DNA of 45,723 bases from Mycobacterium sp. GA-2829 (GTDB lineage: Bacteria; Actinomycetota; Actinomycetes; Mycobacteriales; Mycobacteriaceae): contig NZ_LQIT01000042.1 in NCBI RefSeq assembly GCF_001499965.1, positions 1-45,723 on the forward strand, read 5' to 3'. Positions 16,477-25,161 of this stretch are shown one piece after another. The notes beneath the pieces were generated by a model, which saw only the letters and a program-made list of their open reading frames with translations, ran no database searches and was not told the DNA's origin. The translations under genes were made by a program, and so were the position numbers. Positions within the stretch are counted from its first letter, which is position 1. Each line of letters opens with the position of its first letter.

Positions 16477-17115
16477 ATGACCGAGATCGATGAGGCGCTC
16501 AAGCCGGTCCTGCCCCGTGAACTGACGACCATCTCCGACGAGGTGCGCGCCGTACCGGCCCCGCCGCTGCCCGTGTTGGCCGAACCGTTCGCGCTGCGCC
16601 CTGCCGACCCGGCCGCCGACGCGGAGATGGTCTCGGAGTGGATGAACCGGCCCCACCTCGTCGAGGCGTGGGAGTACCCCTGGCCGCCGGAGCGGTGGCG
16701 GCGCCACATGCAGGCACAGGTCGACGGGGAGTATTCCCGTCCGCTGATCGGCAGCTTCAAGGGCACCGACCTGTGCTACGTCGAGTTGTACCGGGCGGCC
16801 AAGGATTCCATCGCGCCGCGGTACGACGCCGACCCGTACGACATCGGCATGCACGCCGCGATCGCCGACATGAAATTCGTCAACCGGGGGTTCGCGCCGC
16901 TGCTGCTGCCGCGCGTGGTGGCCAGCGTCTTCGAGATCGATCCGCGTTGTCGCCGCATCATGTTCGACCCCGACCACCGCAACACCGGCGCCCGCCGGGT
17001 CTGCGAATTCGCCGGCTGCACCTTCCTCGGCGAACATGACATGGCCAACCGGCGCATGGCGTTGTACGCGCTGCCGCGGACCCCGCAGGACGCGCCGGCG
17101 GCCGTCGACCGCTAG
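16477..17115 (+). CDS. mbtK: Mycobactin lysine N-acyltransferase MbtK
   Basis: A 212-residue GNAT-fold enzyme. MbtK transfers the long acyl chain from the acyl carrier MbtL to the epsilon-amino group of (hydroxy)lysine in mycobactin. Siderophore-acetyltransferase features are SEWMNRPHLVEAWEYPWP, GSFKGTDLCYVELYRAAKD, YDADPYDIGMHAAIADMKF and PDHRNTGARRVCEFAGCTFL. The His of NRPHL and the Asp of PDHRN are the family's conserved positions. Similar to Rv1347c. It is convergent with mbtN, and the two stop codons abut at 17115/17116. The upstream IdeR-like box predicts induction on iron starvation. Confidence 0.93.
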   Translation: MTEIDEALKPVLPRELTTISDEVRAVPAPPLPVLAEPFALRPADPAADAEMVSEWMNRPHLVEAWEYPWPPERWRRHMQAQVDGEYSRPLIGSFKGTDLCYVELYRAAKDSIAPRYDADPYDIGMHAAIADMKFVNRGFAPLLLPRVVASVFEIDPRCRRIMFDPDHRNTGARRVCEFAGCTFLGEHDMANRRMALYALPRTPQDAPAAVDR

Positions 17116-18282
17116 CTAGTCGTCGTCGCTGACCGGCGAGTCGATCAGTTCGTCGTAGCCGTCGTAGTCGGGGCGCATGGCCGCGGCGACCAGTTCCCAC
17201 AGCACCTCGTCGGTGCCGCCGCCCACGCGCGCCAGTTTCATGTCGCGCCACCAGCGGCCCAGCGGGGTCTCATCGGTGAGATAGCCCGAACCACCGAAGA
17301 TGTGCATGCATTCGGAGACCACCTCTTCGCCGAGGCGTGCGGCGGTGACCTTCATCGCGGCCGCCGCGCGCAGGTCGAGGCGGCCGCCCGCGGCGATGCC
17401 CGCCAACGCGTACCGCAGCATGTCGACCCGGGCCTGCAGGTCGGCCATCCGCATCCGCAGCGCCTGGTGCTCGTAGAGGGTGTGACCGAACTGGCGGCGT
17501 TTCATCATGCGCGCCAGCGTGATTCCGATGACGCGTTGGCTCGCGCCCGCCACCTGGCCTGCGATCGAGAGCCGCTCGTGCGCCAGCCCCCACGAGATCG
17601 CCGCCAACCCGGTGCCCGGGCGCGCGACGAGCGCGTCGGCGGGCACCCAGGTGTCGATGTGCACCGCCGCGGTGTCCAGCGGACCCGCGCCCACCTTGTT
17701 GTACGGCGTCTGCACCTCGACCTGGCTGGTCGGGACCGCGATCACGACGACGTTGCCGTGCCTGCTGGTCGGGTCGTGGTCGACGTTGCGGGCCACCACT
17801 ATGATGTGGTCGGCGATCGGCGACAGCGACACGAACTTCTTGACACCGCGGACTTCGTAACCGTCACGCGCGGAACGCACTTCGGTGCCCACGATCTGCA
17901 GATCGGATCCACCGGACATCTCCGAGGCGCCGATGCACAGCACCGCCTCACCGCGGATCGCCTGTTCGCAGATGGTGCGCAGGTAGTCGTTCTTGGCGAA
18001 GCGCCGCAACAGCGCGATGGCCGAATCGTGGAGGCTGACCCCGACGCCGATGCCGGCCGAACCCAGCTTGCCCAACTCGATGGCGAGCGCGATGAGCTTC
18101 GCCACGTCCGGCTGCTGGCCGTCGCCCCATTTCTGCGCGAACACCTCGTGCTTCCCGAGATGTTCGATCAGTTGACGCGGGAAGCGTTCTGTCGCTTCGG
18201 CTTCGGCGGTCCAGGCCTTGACCTCGTCGTCGAACACCCGGGCCAGCAGATCCTCGTAGTCCTCGGCGGCGATGCCCGTCAC
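17116..18282 (-). CDS. mbtN: Acyl-ACP dehydrogenase MbtN
   Basis: A 388-residue flavoprotein of the acyl-CoA dehydrogenase family. MbtN introduces the double bond into the mycobactin acyl tail while it is bound to MbtL. Family segments are LCIGASEMSGGSDL, GVKKFVSLSPIADH, RRQFGHTLYEHQALRMRMAD, HIFGGSGYL and RVGGGTDEVLWELV. Last gene of the mbtL-mbtM-mbtN operon, its GTG start overlapping the mbtM stop by four bases, which suggests translational coupling. Similar to Rv1346 (FadE14). Confidence 0.93.
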   Translation of the reverse strand: MTGIAAEDYEDLLARVFDDEVKAWTAEAEATERFPRQLIEHLGKHEVFAQKWGDGQQPDVAKLIALAIELGKLGSAGIGVGVSLHDSAIALLRRFAKNDYLRTICEQAIRGEAVLCIGASEMSGGSDLQIVGTEVRSARDGYEVRGVKKFVSLSPIADHIIVVARNVDHDPTSRHGNVVVIAVPTSQVEVQTPYNKVGAGPLDTAAVHIDTWVPADALVARPGTGLAAISWGLAHERLSIAGQVAGASQRVIGITLARMMKRRQFGHTLYEHQALRMRMADLQARVDMLRYALAGIAAGGRLDLRAAAAMKVTAARLGEEVVSECMHIFGGSGYLTDETPLGRWWRDMKLARVGGGTDEVLWELVAAAMRPDYDGYDELIDSPVSDDD

Positions 18283-19856
18283 CCGTTCACCTCTTCCAGA
18301 TTGCGTTTGACCTCCAGGCGGCGCAGCTTGCCCGACGAGGTGCGCGGCAGCGCACCCGGTTCGAGGAACACCACGTTCGACGGCACGACACCGCAGGCTG
18401 AGGCGACCCGAGCCACGAGCTCGCTGCGCGCCGCCGGTTCGTCCGTTCCGCGGAACTCCGCGGCGATGACCAGGCCCGGGCGCACGGCGCGTTCACCGGT
18501 GCCCACGGCGACCACCGCACCCTCGCGCACACCGTCTACCTGACTTGCGACGCGCTCGACCTCCGCCGGGAAGATGTTTCGGCCTGCGACGGTGATCAAC
18601 TCCTTCGCCCGTCCGCACACCACCAGGCCAGCGTCGACGAAGTAGCCGAGATCGCCCGTGGGAAGCCAGGTTCCAGGCGGCAACGGCGTCTCGCCGAGGT
18701 AGCCGCTCATCAGCGACGAGCCACGGATCTCGATCTCGCCGATCTCGCGGCCGTCGACCTCGTCGGTGGCGCCGCCGGTGGGGGAGATACGTACCTGCAT
18801 CCCGGGGATCGCCTCGCCGACGACGGCGTGCTCGCGGACGTAGTGCCCGCTGTCGGTGCGCACCTCGACCGTGTCGGTGCGCAACCCGGTCCCGAGCAGG
18901 GGAACCGTTACCGCGCAGGTGGATTCGGCCAGACCGTAGGACGGGGACAGCGCCGCGGCGTCGAACCCGAACCGCGCCATCGTGGTGGCGAAGCCCCGCG
19001 TGCCGTCACAGTCGACGGGTTCACCGCCGTTGAGCGCGAAGCGGACCGACCCGAGGTCGAGGCCGGTCAACCGGCTGCCGTACTTTCCGATGAGCCCGTA
19101 GGCCATGTTGGGCGCGGCGGTCAGGGTGGCGCGGCTCTCGGTGAGCCAGTGCAGCCAGCTGAACGGCGACGCGGAGAACGCGGTCGTGGGTGCCTGCCAC
19201 ACCTCGGCGCCGCCCAGTGCGCCCGCGAGCAGGAACGTCAGCCCCATGTCGTGGTAGAGCGGCAACCATGAACACCCGACGTCGTCGGGGGCGATGTCGA
19301 CGCGGGTGAGCAGTCCGCGCAGATTCGCGAGCACGGCCTGCGGCGTGAGCTGGGCGGTGCGCGGTGTCCCGGTCGATCCGGCGGTGCCCTGCAGGACCGC
19401 GAACTCGCCGTCGCGGGGCATTGGCGGGCCCGCATCGGCCCGGCGTGTCTGTGCGGCCCGGGTGACGTCGCGGGTGGGCACGGGCGCCGTCACGGCACGG
19501 AGCGCGTCGAGGTGTGCACCGTGGCTGTAGACCAGGTTCGCGCCGATCGCGGCGGCGCGCTGCATGGTGTGGTGCGCCCACTGCTCGAGGTCGGCACCGC
19601 GCACGGGTCCGGGCAGGACCGACACCGCGGCGCCGGCGTAGAGGATGCCCGGGATGGCCGAGATGAACTCGACGGTGGGTTCTCCGACCAGCACCACGAC
19701 CGCGGCGCCGTCGTCGGCGAGGTCGCTCGCGACGTTCTCGGCGCGCGTGTGCACCTCGGCCCATGGATGGCGAATCCAGATTCCGTCGTCGAGGACGACG
19801 AGGTCGCGGCCGCTGGACGTCATCGCATCGGCCAGCGCTGACGCCAGCGGGTTCAC
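18279..19856 (-). CDS. mbtM: Long-chain fatty acyl-AMP/ACP ligase MbtM
   Basis: A 525-residue adenylate-forming enzyme. MbtM activates the fatty acid and loads it on MbtL. The ATP loop is QGTAGSTGTPR, followed by LPLYHDMGLTF, SPSYGLAESTCAVT, WLPTGDLGYF and the C-terminal SSGKLRRLE with the catalytic Lys. Shape and length fit fatty acyl-AMP ligases such as FadD33 (Rv1345). GTG 19856 overlaps the mbtL stop by four bases. Confidence 0.93.
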   Translation of the reverse strand: MNPLASALADAMTSSGRDLVVLDDGIWIRHPWAEVHTRAENVASDLADDGAAVVVLVGEPTVEFISAIPGILYAGAAVSVLPGPVRGADLEQWAHHTMQRAAAIGANLVYSHGAHLDALRAVTAPVPTRDVTRAAQTRRADAGPPMPRDGEFAVLQGTAGSTGTPRTAQLTPQAVLANLRGLLTRVDIAPDDVGCSWLPLYHDMGLTFLLAGALGGAEVWQAPTTAFSASPFSWLHWLTESRATLTAAPNMAYGLIGKYGSRLTGLDLGSVRFALNGGEPVDCDGTRGFATTMARFGFDAAALSPSYGLAESTCAVTVPLLGTGLRTDTVEVRTDSGHYVREHAVVGEAIPGMQVRISPTGGATDEVDGREIGEIEIRGSSLMSGYLGETPLPPGTWLPTGDLGYFVDAGLVVCGRAKELITVAGRNIFPAEVERVASQVDGVREGAVVAVGTGERAVRPGLVIAAEFRGTDEPAARSELVARVASACGVVPSNVVFLEPGALPRTSSGKLRRLEVKRNLEEVNG

Positions 19857-20128
19857 TGTGTGCTCTGCGAGCTCGGCACCTTGGCCAGGATCGCGGCCTC
19901 GAGGTCGCCGACCGTATCGCAGCTGAGCAGGTCCTCCTCGGTCAGCGCGACGCCGAGGCGGTCCTCGATCGCGACCATGCCGACGGCGAACGCGACCGAG
20001 TCCAGACCGACGTCGTCGATCAGTCGGGATTCGCGGGTCACCCGACGGACGTCGACGTTCATGTCGTCGCGCAGGATCTCCGTCAGGGCGGTGCTGATGG
20101 CCTCAGGGTTACTCGTTTGCACGCGCAC
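19853..20128 (-). CDS. mbtL: Mycobactin acyl carrier protein MbtL
   Basis: A 91-residue acyl carrier protein. The phosphopantetheine site is Ser44 in DDVGLDSVAFAVGM. It carries the fatty acyl chain for MbtM, MbtN and MbtK. First gene of the operon; GTG 20128 is preceded by GGGAGG, with a second in-frame GTG two codons in. The iron box at 20147-20165 lies just upstream. Similar to Rv1344. Confidence 0.9.
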   Translation of the reverse strand: MRVQTSNPEAISTALTEILRDDMNVDVRRVTRESRLIDDVGLDSVAFAVGMVAIEDRLGVALTEEDLLSCDTVGDLEAAILAKVPSSQSTQ

Positions 20129-20146
20129 GGACGGTACACCTCCCAG

Positions 20147-20165
20147 TCAGGTAAGGCTAGGCTTA
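20147..20165 (-). promoter_or_regulatory. IdeR-like iron box upstream of mbtL-mbtM-mbtN
   Basis: Read on the plus strand, TCAGGTAAGGCTAGGCTTA agrees with 16 of 19 positions of TWAGGTWAGSCTWACCTWA and contains GGTAAG/CTTACC arms. It ends 19 bp upstream of the mbtL start, where bound IdeR would block transcription. Confidence 0.7.
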
Positions 20166-20185
20166 CCCGCCGGGGCCGATGAACG

Positions 20186-21208
20186 TCACAGCGTGCCGCG
20201 GCGCACCCCGTCGTCGACCCACACCGCACCCGGCACGGTCTCGACGGTGACCACCCCGTGGCGGCCGGTGACCTCGTCGATCACCCGGGCACCCGCCGCG
20301 ATCCGGTCCGGGGTGTCGATGACGATGGTCGTAACCGGGACGTGCCTCCCGACCCGCAACAGGTGGTCGGCCAGCGGCGCCTCGCCGCCCTGGAAGCCCC
20401 ACGCGCCCCGGAACACGGTGGCGCCGGCACTCGCGTGCAGATCGCGCAGCCGATGGACGAGGGCCCGGTGCACGGGCATCCCGTCGTGCAGCGCCGACGC
20501 GCGGGTCTGCACGGTCAGCTTCCGGAGACCGTCCGGGTGGATGGCGCCCGCCGCGGGTGCGACGGGTTCGCCGTGCAGCGTGGAGGTGTTGACCGCCTCG
20601 ACGGTGAGCATCTGCACGCCGGGTGTCGCGCGCAGTGCGTCGACGACGTCGGTCGCCCGCGCCGTCGGACCCATCCCGACGACCATCGCGGGCACGTCGA
20701 CGTTGCGGCTGAAGAACCGGGCGCGCCGACGGTGTCCGTCCGCGGTGCCGTCCACCCCGACGTAGGCGGTCGCGGTGTGGAAACCGTTGCGGCGCAACAC
20801 CTCACACACGGCGGCATAGGCCAGCACTCCGCCGATCCGCCCGCCCCGGCGCACGTAGACACTCAGCCGGGTCAGCGGCGTGCCCGGCATCGGCCCGGCC
20901 GCCGGGTGGACCGACTCCCGGGTGATCAGCCCGCGGGTCACCAGCCCGGTCGCCTGCGCGGCGAGCTCGCGCATCTTCGCCGTGTCGTCGACCGCGATGA
21001 CCGCGATCGGCGGGTCCTCCGACCCGGTCAACGTCACGTCGCTGCGCAGATCGTGCCGCGGTCCGAAGCCCGCGATACCGCGGATCACGATGCTGGTCGT
21101 CACCGCCGCCGCGGCGTAGCGGTCGAGCAGCGCGTCGGCGGTGAACCGGTCGCCGCTGCGCTGCCGCTCACCGAAGTACGCGGTCACCTTGGTCAGGTCC
21201 CCGGTCAC
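20186..21208 (-). CDS. Protein with two DUF190 domains
   Basis: A 340-residue protein with tandem DUF190 units. The first (about 1-110) has LTKVTAYFGERQR and SIVIRGIAGFGPRH. The last (about 240-335) has LTVQTRASALHDG, ASAGATVFRGAWGFQG and HVPVTTIVIDTPDRI, with a middle segment of similar style (LSVYVRRGG). DUF190 proteins are PII-like trimers that commonly sit beside crcB; their ligand is not known to me. GTG 21208 overlaps the crcB stop by four bases. Counterpart of Rv3071 by gene order. Confidence 0.85.
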   Translation of the reverse strand: MTGDLTKVTAYFGERQRSGDRFTADALLDRYAAAAVTTSIVIRGIAGFGPRHDLRSDVTLTGSEDPPIAVIAVDDTAKMRELAAQATGLVTRGLITRESVHPAAGPMPGTPLTRLSVYVRRGGRIGGVLAYAAVCEVLRRNGFHTATAYVGVDGTADGHRRRARFFSRNVDVPAMVVGMGPTARATDVVDALRATPGVQMLTVEAVNTSTLHGEPVAPAAGAIHPDGLRKLTVQTRASALHDGMPVHRALVHRLRDLHASAGATVFRGAWGFQGGEAPLADHLLRVGRHVPVTTIVIDTPDRIAAGARVIDEVTGRHGVVTVETVPGAVWVDDGVRRGTL

Positions 21209-21564
21209 ACCAGGCTCCCCAGCCACAGGCCCGCCGCGGCGGCCGCGAGGCCCAGCGCGACGCTGCCGACGATGTTGGCGATGGCCGGCCGGCCCCGGCG
21301 CTCCTCGGCGAGGCGCTGGGTCTCCAGCATCCACGTCGAGAAGGTCGTATAGGAGCCGACGAACGCGGTGCCCGCGAGCAGCGCGAGGTGAGGACTCAGC
21401 GCCATCCCGCCGAGGAACCCGAGCAGCACCGCTCCGCTGACGTTGACGGCCAGCGTCCCGAACGGGAAAGGTCGCCCCACAGCCTTGGTGACGGCCCGGT
21501 CGACGAGGAAGCGGCACACCGCCCCCAGGCCGCCGAGGACCGCCACGCCCGCCCACACGATCAT
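21205..21564 (-). CDS. crcB: Fluoride exporter CrcB/FluC, second copy
   Basis: A 119-residue four-helix membrane protein. FluC motifs are GGLGAVCRFLVD, FGTLAVNVSGAVLLGF (pore Asn) and VGSYTTFSTWMLET (the TTFST segment with a conserved Phe). FluC channels are dual-topology dimers; two adjacent divergent copies usually form an antiparallel heterodimer. Its ATG overlaps the stop of the preceding crcB by four bases. Confidence 0.92.
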   Translation of the reverse strand: MIVWAGVAVLGGLGAVCRFLVDRAVTKAVGRPFPFGTLAVNVSGAVLLGFLGGMALSPHLALLAGTAFVGSYTTFSTWMLETQRLAEERRGRPAIANIVGSVALGLAAAAAGLWLGSLV

Positions 21565-21959
21565 CGGCGGATCCGTGCCCGGCGCACCAGCGCCGTCGCC
21601 ACCACGACCGCCAGCACGCCCGCGGCCAGGCTGGCCGCCGTGTAACCCGCCGCCAGCGCGACGTGGCCGTGTTCGAGCATCCGCACCGTCTCCACCTGCA
21701 TGGTCGAGAACGTGGTCAGCCCGCCGCACAATCCGGTGCCCAGGAGCGGGCGGCGGTAACTCGACACCGGCAGCCGTTCGAGCAGCCGGGTGGTGAAGTA
21801 GCCGAGCAGGAACGCCCCGACGATGTTGACGGTGAACGTCGGCCACGGCCACCGGCTCGGCTCATCCGCGGCGAGCTCGGCCAGCCCCGCCCGCGCCAGC
21901 GTCCCCAGCGCGCCGCCGACGAAGACCGCGGCCAGTTCCCGACCGTCGAAACGAGGCAT
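21561..21959 (-). CDS. crcB: Fluoride exporter CrcB/FluC, first copy
   Basis: A 132-residue FluC-family protein: GGALGTLARAGLAE, FTVNIVGAFLLGYF and CGGLTTFSTMQVET, with a basic C-terminus (ALVRRARIRR). First gene of crcB-crcB-DUF190. ATG 21959 is internal to a slightly longer open frame; it leaves MPRFDGRELAAVFVGG, the usual start. The 71-bp divergent gap to pgm is too short and too unlike the crcB motif to hold a fluoride riboswitch. Confidence 0.92.
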   Translation of the reverse strand: MPRFDGRELAAVFVGGALGTLARAGLAELAADEPSRWPWPTFTVNIVGAFLLGYFTTRLLERLPVSSYRRPLLGTGLCGGLTTFSTMQVETVRMLEHGHVALAAGYTAASLAAGVLAVVVATALVRRARIRR

Positions 21960-22030
21960 GACCGAGAGTATGGCGGGAATACCTCCAGCCGTCCGACAGC
22001 GTGACGGCACCGAGAGGCAGAATCGAGAAC

Positions 22031-23677
22031 ATGGCGGCCCATCCCCGCGCCGGTCAGCCGGCGCAACCCGAAGACCTCATCGACGTCGCACAGGTCGTGA
22101 CGGCCTATTACGCCGTGCAACCCGATCCCGACGACGTCGCCCAGCAGGTGACGTTCGGGACGTCCGGGCATCGCGGGTCGAGCCTGGACGCGGCGTTCAA
22201 CGAGGCGCACATCCTGGCCACCACGCAGGCCATCGCGGAGTACCGCGCCGCCCAGGGCTTCACCGGCCCGTTGTTCATCGGCCGCGACACCCACGCGCTC
22301 TCGGAGCCGGCATGGACGTCGGCGATCGAGGTGTTGGCCGCCAACGACGTTGTCGCGATGGTGGATTCGGCCGATCGCTACACGCCGACGCCCGCGGTCA
22401 GCCACGCCATCCTGGCATTCAACCGGGGGCGGGACTCCGATTTGGCCGACGGCATCGTCGTCACCCCGTCGCACAACCCGCCGCGCGACGGCGGCTTCAA
22501 GTACAACCCGCCCAACGGCGGGCCTGCCGACACCGACGCCACCGGTGCGATCGCCAAACGGGCCAACGAGATCCTGCGCGACGGACTGCGCGCGGTGAAG
22601 CGCGTGCCGCTGGCCCGCGCGCTGCAGAGCGCCCAGCGTCACGACTACCTCGACGCCTACGTCGCCGATCTGCCCAGCGTGGTCGACCTGCACGCGATCC
22701 GCGCCGAGGGGATCCGCATCGGCGCCGACCCGCTCGGCGGGGCGAGCGTCGACTACTGGGGCGCGATCGCCGAGCGGCACGGACTGAATCTGACCGTGGT
22801 CAACCCGCTCGTGGACGCGACGTGGCGGTTCATGACCCTCGACGGCGACGGCAAGATCCGGATGGACTGCAGCTCGCCGAATGCGATGGCTGGGTTGATC
22901 CACAAGGTGAACGGTGCAAGCGCCGACTACCAGATCGCCACCGGCAACGACGCCGACTCCGACCGGCACGGCATCGTCACTCCCGACGGCGGGCTGATGA
23001 ACCCCAACCACTACCTCGCCGTCGCGATCGACTACCTGTTCGCCCACCGGCCGAACTGGCCGACGTCGACGGCGGTCGGCAAGACCGCCGTCAGCTCGTC
23101 GATCATCGACCGGGTGGTGGCCGGTCTCGGCCGCACCCTGCAGGAGGTGCCGGTCGGCTTCAAGTGGTTCGTCGACGGGCTGATCGGCGGGACAATCGGT
23201 TTCGGTGGTGAGGAGAGTGCGGGGGCGTCGTTCCTGCGCACCGACGGCACCGTGTGGACGACCGACAAGGACGGCATCATCCTCGCGCTGCTGGCGTCGG
23301 AGATCCTCGCCGTGACGGGGTCGACGCCGTCTCAGCGGTACGCCGAACTCGCCGAGAAGTACGGGGCGCCGACCTACGCGCGCATCGACGCCCCGGCCGA
23401 CCGTGAGCAGAAGGCGCGGCTGGCCAAGCTCTCGCCCGAGCAGGTCACCGCCACCGAACTGGCCGGCGAGCCGATCACCGCGAAACTCACCGCCGCCCCG
23501 GGCAACAACGCACCGCTGGGCGGGTTGAAGGTCACCACCGAGAACGCGTGGTTCGCCGCGCGGCCGTCGGGCACCGAGGACGTGTACAAGATCTACGCCG
23601 AATCCTTCAAGGGGCCCGATCATCTGGCCGAGGTGCAGGACGCCGCCCGCGAGGTGGTGGCGGCGGTCATTTCATGA
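22031..23677 (+). CDS. pgm: Phosphoglucomutase (alpha-D-glucose-specific)
   Basis: A 548-residue enzyme interconverting glucose-1-phosphate and glucose-6-phosphate, feeding glycogen, trehalose and UDP-glucose synthesis. Motifs are TFGTSGHRGS, the phosphoserine loop VVTPSHNPPRDGG, the metal loop GNDADSDRHG, the sugar loop GGEESAG and the phosphate loop RPSGTED. ATG 22031 gives MAAHPRAGQPAQPEDL, nearly identical to the start I remember for PgmA of M. tuberculosis (Rv3068c, 547 residues). A GTG ten codons upstream is possible. The MFS gene overlaps its stop. Confidence 0.96.
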   Translation: MAAHPRAGQPAQPEDLIDVAQVVTAYYAVQPDPDDVAQQVTFGTSGHRGSSLDAAFNEAHILATTQAIAEYRAAQGFTGPLFIGRDTHALSEPAWTSAIEVLAANDVVAMVDSADRYTPTPAVSHAILAFNRGRDSDLADGIVVTPSHNPPRDGGFKYNPPNGGPADTDATGAIAKRANEILRDGLRAVKRVPLARALQSAQRHDYLDAYVADLPSVVDLHAIRAEGIRIGADPLGGASVDYWGAIAERHGLNLTVVNPLVDATWRFMTLDGDGKIRMDCSSPNAMAGLIHKVNGASADYQIATGNDADSDRHGIVTPDGGLMNPNHYLAVAIDYLFAHRPNWPTSTAVGKTAVSSSIIDRVVAGLGRTLQEVPVGFKWFVDGLIGGTIGFGGEESAGASFLRTDGTVWTTDKDGIILALLASEILAVTGSTPSQRYAELAEKYGAPTYARIDAPADREQKARLAKLSPEQVTATELAGEPITAKLTAAPGNNAPLGGLKVTTENAWFAARPSGTEDVYKIYAESFKGPDHLAEVQDAAREVVAAVIS

Positions 23678-24939
23678 CGTCCTCGACGGAGGCCGACTGT
23701 TCGACGGGGAAACGGCGGCTGCCGCGCGAAGTCTGGGTGCTGGTCGCGGCGAATGTCGTGGTGGCGCTGGGCTACGGCGTGGTGGCCCCGGTGCTCCCGC
23801 AGTACGCGCGGCACTTCGGTGTCACGATCAGCGCGGCGACGTTCGTCATCACCGCGTTCGCGGTCATGCGGCTGGTCGGGGCGGCGCCGGCGGGGCTGCT
23901 CGTCCAGCGGCTGGGGGAGCGGCGCGTCTACATCAGCGGCCTGATCATCGTCGCGCTGTCCACCGCGGCGTGCGCCTTCGCCGAAACCTATTGGCAGCTA
24001 CTGATATTCCGTTCCCTGGGCGGGGTGGGTTCGGCGATGTTCACGGTGTCCTCGTTGGGGCTGATGATCCGGATATCGCCGTCGGATGCGCGGGGCCGCG
24101 TGGCGGGGTTGTTCTCGTCCGGGTTCATGGTCGGCTCTGTCGGCGGGCCCATCCTTGGCAGCCTCACCGCGGGCTTCGGATTGTCGGCGCCGTTCCTGAT
24201 CTACGGCGCGGCGCTGCTGGTCGCGGCGACTGTCGTGTTCGTCAGCCTGCGCGGTTCGGCCGTGGTGTCCCGCCCCGACGAGGACGACGCGGCGCCCGTG
24301 CCGTTCAAGGCGGTGTTCCGGCACCGGGCGTACCGGGCGGCGCTGTTCTCCAACTTCGCGACGGGCTGGGCGTCGTTCGGGCTGCGGATCGCGCTGGTGC
24401 CGCTGTTCGTCGTGGAGGGGCTCGGCCGCAGTGCCGGCGCGGCCGGGCTGGCGCTGACGGCGTTCGCGGTGGGCAACATCTCGGTGGTCATCCCCAGCGG
24501 GTATCTGTCCGACCGGCTGGGGCGGCGCAAACTGCTGATCGCCGGGCTCACGCTGGCCGCGGTGTCGACGGCGCTGGTGGGCTTCACCACGTCGCTGCCG
24601 GTGTTCCTGGCCGCGGCCTATGTCTCGGGTGCGGCCACCGGCATCTTCGTCTCCCCGCAGCAGGCGGCCGTGGCCGATGTGGTCGGTAACAAGTCGCGCG
24701 GCGGGACCGCGGTCGCGACGTTCCAGATGATGGCCGACATCGGGTCGATCGGCGGCTCGCTGCTGGTGGGCCTGATCGCCCAGTACACGTCGTTCGTGTG
24801 GGCGTTCATGGTCAGCGGGATCATCCTCGGTCTGGCGGCGCTGGGCTGGGTCTTTGCGCCGGAGACCAGGGTGCGGCCGGAGACCGGCACCACCCCCGCG
24901 CGCCCACTGGGCCCGGAGGCCGGTGGCGAAGTCCCCTGA
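23674..24939 (+). CDS. MFS transporter (drug-export type)
   Basis: A 421-residue twelve-helix major facilitator. Motif A is GLLVQRLGERRV between TM2 and TM3, with a second copy YLSDRLGRRKLL after TM8. Motif C-like GFMVGSVGGPILG in TM5 suggests an antiporter that exports substrate. ATG 23674 overlaps the pgm stop (ATGA), so the pair is probably co-translated, though the functions are not obviously linked. Substrate unknown. A small stem ACCAC-CCCTC-GTGGT at 24956-24970 just after the stop may end the transcript. Confidence 0.88.
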   Translation: MTSSTEADCSTGKRRLPREVWVLVAANVVVALGYGVVAPVLPQYARHFGVTISAATFVITAFAVMRLVGAAPAGLLVQRLGERRVYISGLIIVALSTAACAFAETYWQLLIFRSLGGVGSAMFTVSSLGLMIRISPSDARGRVAGLFSSGFMVGSVGGPILGSLTAGFGLSAPFLIYGAALLVAATVVFVSLRGSAVVSRPDEDDAAPVPFKAVFRHRAYRAALFSNFATGWASFGLRIALVPLFVVEGLGRSAGAAGLALTAFAVGNISVVIPSGYLSDRLGRRKLLIAGLTLAAVSTALVGFTTSLPVFLAAAYVSGAATGIFVSPQQAAVADVVGNKSRGGTAVATFQMMADIGSIGGSLLVGLIAQYTSFVWAFMVSGIILGLAALGWVFAPETRVRPETGTTPARPLGPEAGGEVP

Positions 24940-24994
24940 CCAGCGATTTTGAGTGACCACCCCTCGTGGTGTAATTTCGGTGAGCACGCATTAC

Positions 24995-25067
24995 GGGGCT
25001 ATGGCGCAGTTGGTAGCGCACCACACTGGCAGTGTGGGGGTCAGGGGTTCGAATCCCCTTAGCTCCA
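24995..25067 (+). tRNA. tRNA-Ala (anticodon GGC)
   Basis: A complete 73-nt cloverleaf: acceptor GGGGCTA pairs with TAGCTCC (one G-T pair), anticodon stem CCACA/TGTGG holds loop CTGGCAG with anticodon GGC, and the T-arm contains GGTTCGAATCC. The discriminator is A and CCA is not encoded. It is the attachment-site tRNA of the adjacent insertion. Confidence 0.97.
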
Positions 25068-25069
25068 CT
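25028..25069 (+). repeat. Left direct repeat (tRNA 3' end; attL-like)
   Basis: From the anticodon loop to just past the tRNA end, this 42-nt stretch recurs at 26610-26650 with one missing base and one substitution. A repeat running from anticodon loop to the 3' end is the classic identity block used by tyrosine integrases. Confidence 0.75.
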
Positions 25070-25074
25070 CTTGG

Positions 25075-25107
25075 AAACCCGCTCTGACCATCGGTCGGGG
25101 CGGGTTT
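25075..25107 (+). terminator. Rho-independent-like hairpin after tRNA-Ala
   Basis: AAACCCGC (25075-25082) pairs with GCGGGTTT (25100-25107), with an inner TGACC/GGTCG pairing. The stem lies 8 nt beyond the tRNA. The U-tract is short, as is usual in mycobacteria. It may also serve fic from the other side. Confidence 0.7.
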
Positions 25108-25161
25108 CGTCGTTTGCGGGCACGTCGGAGATCCGTCTTGACGACCGTGCAGGCCGACGCT

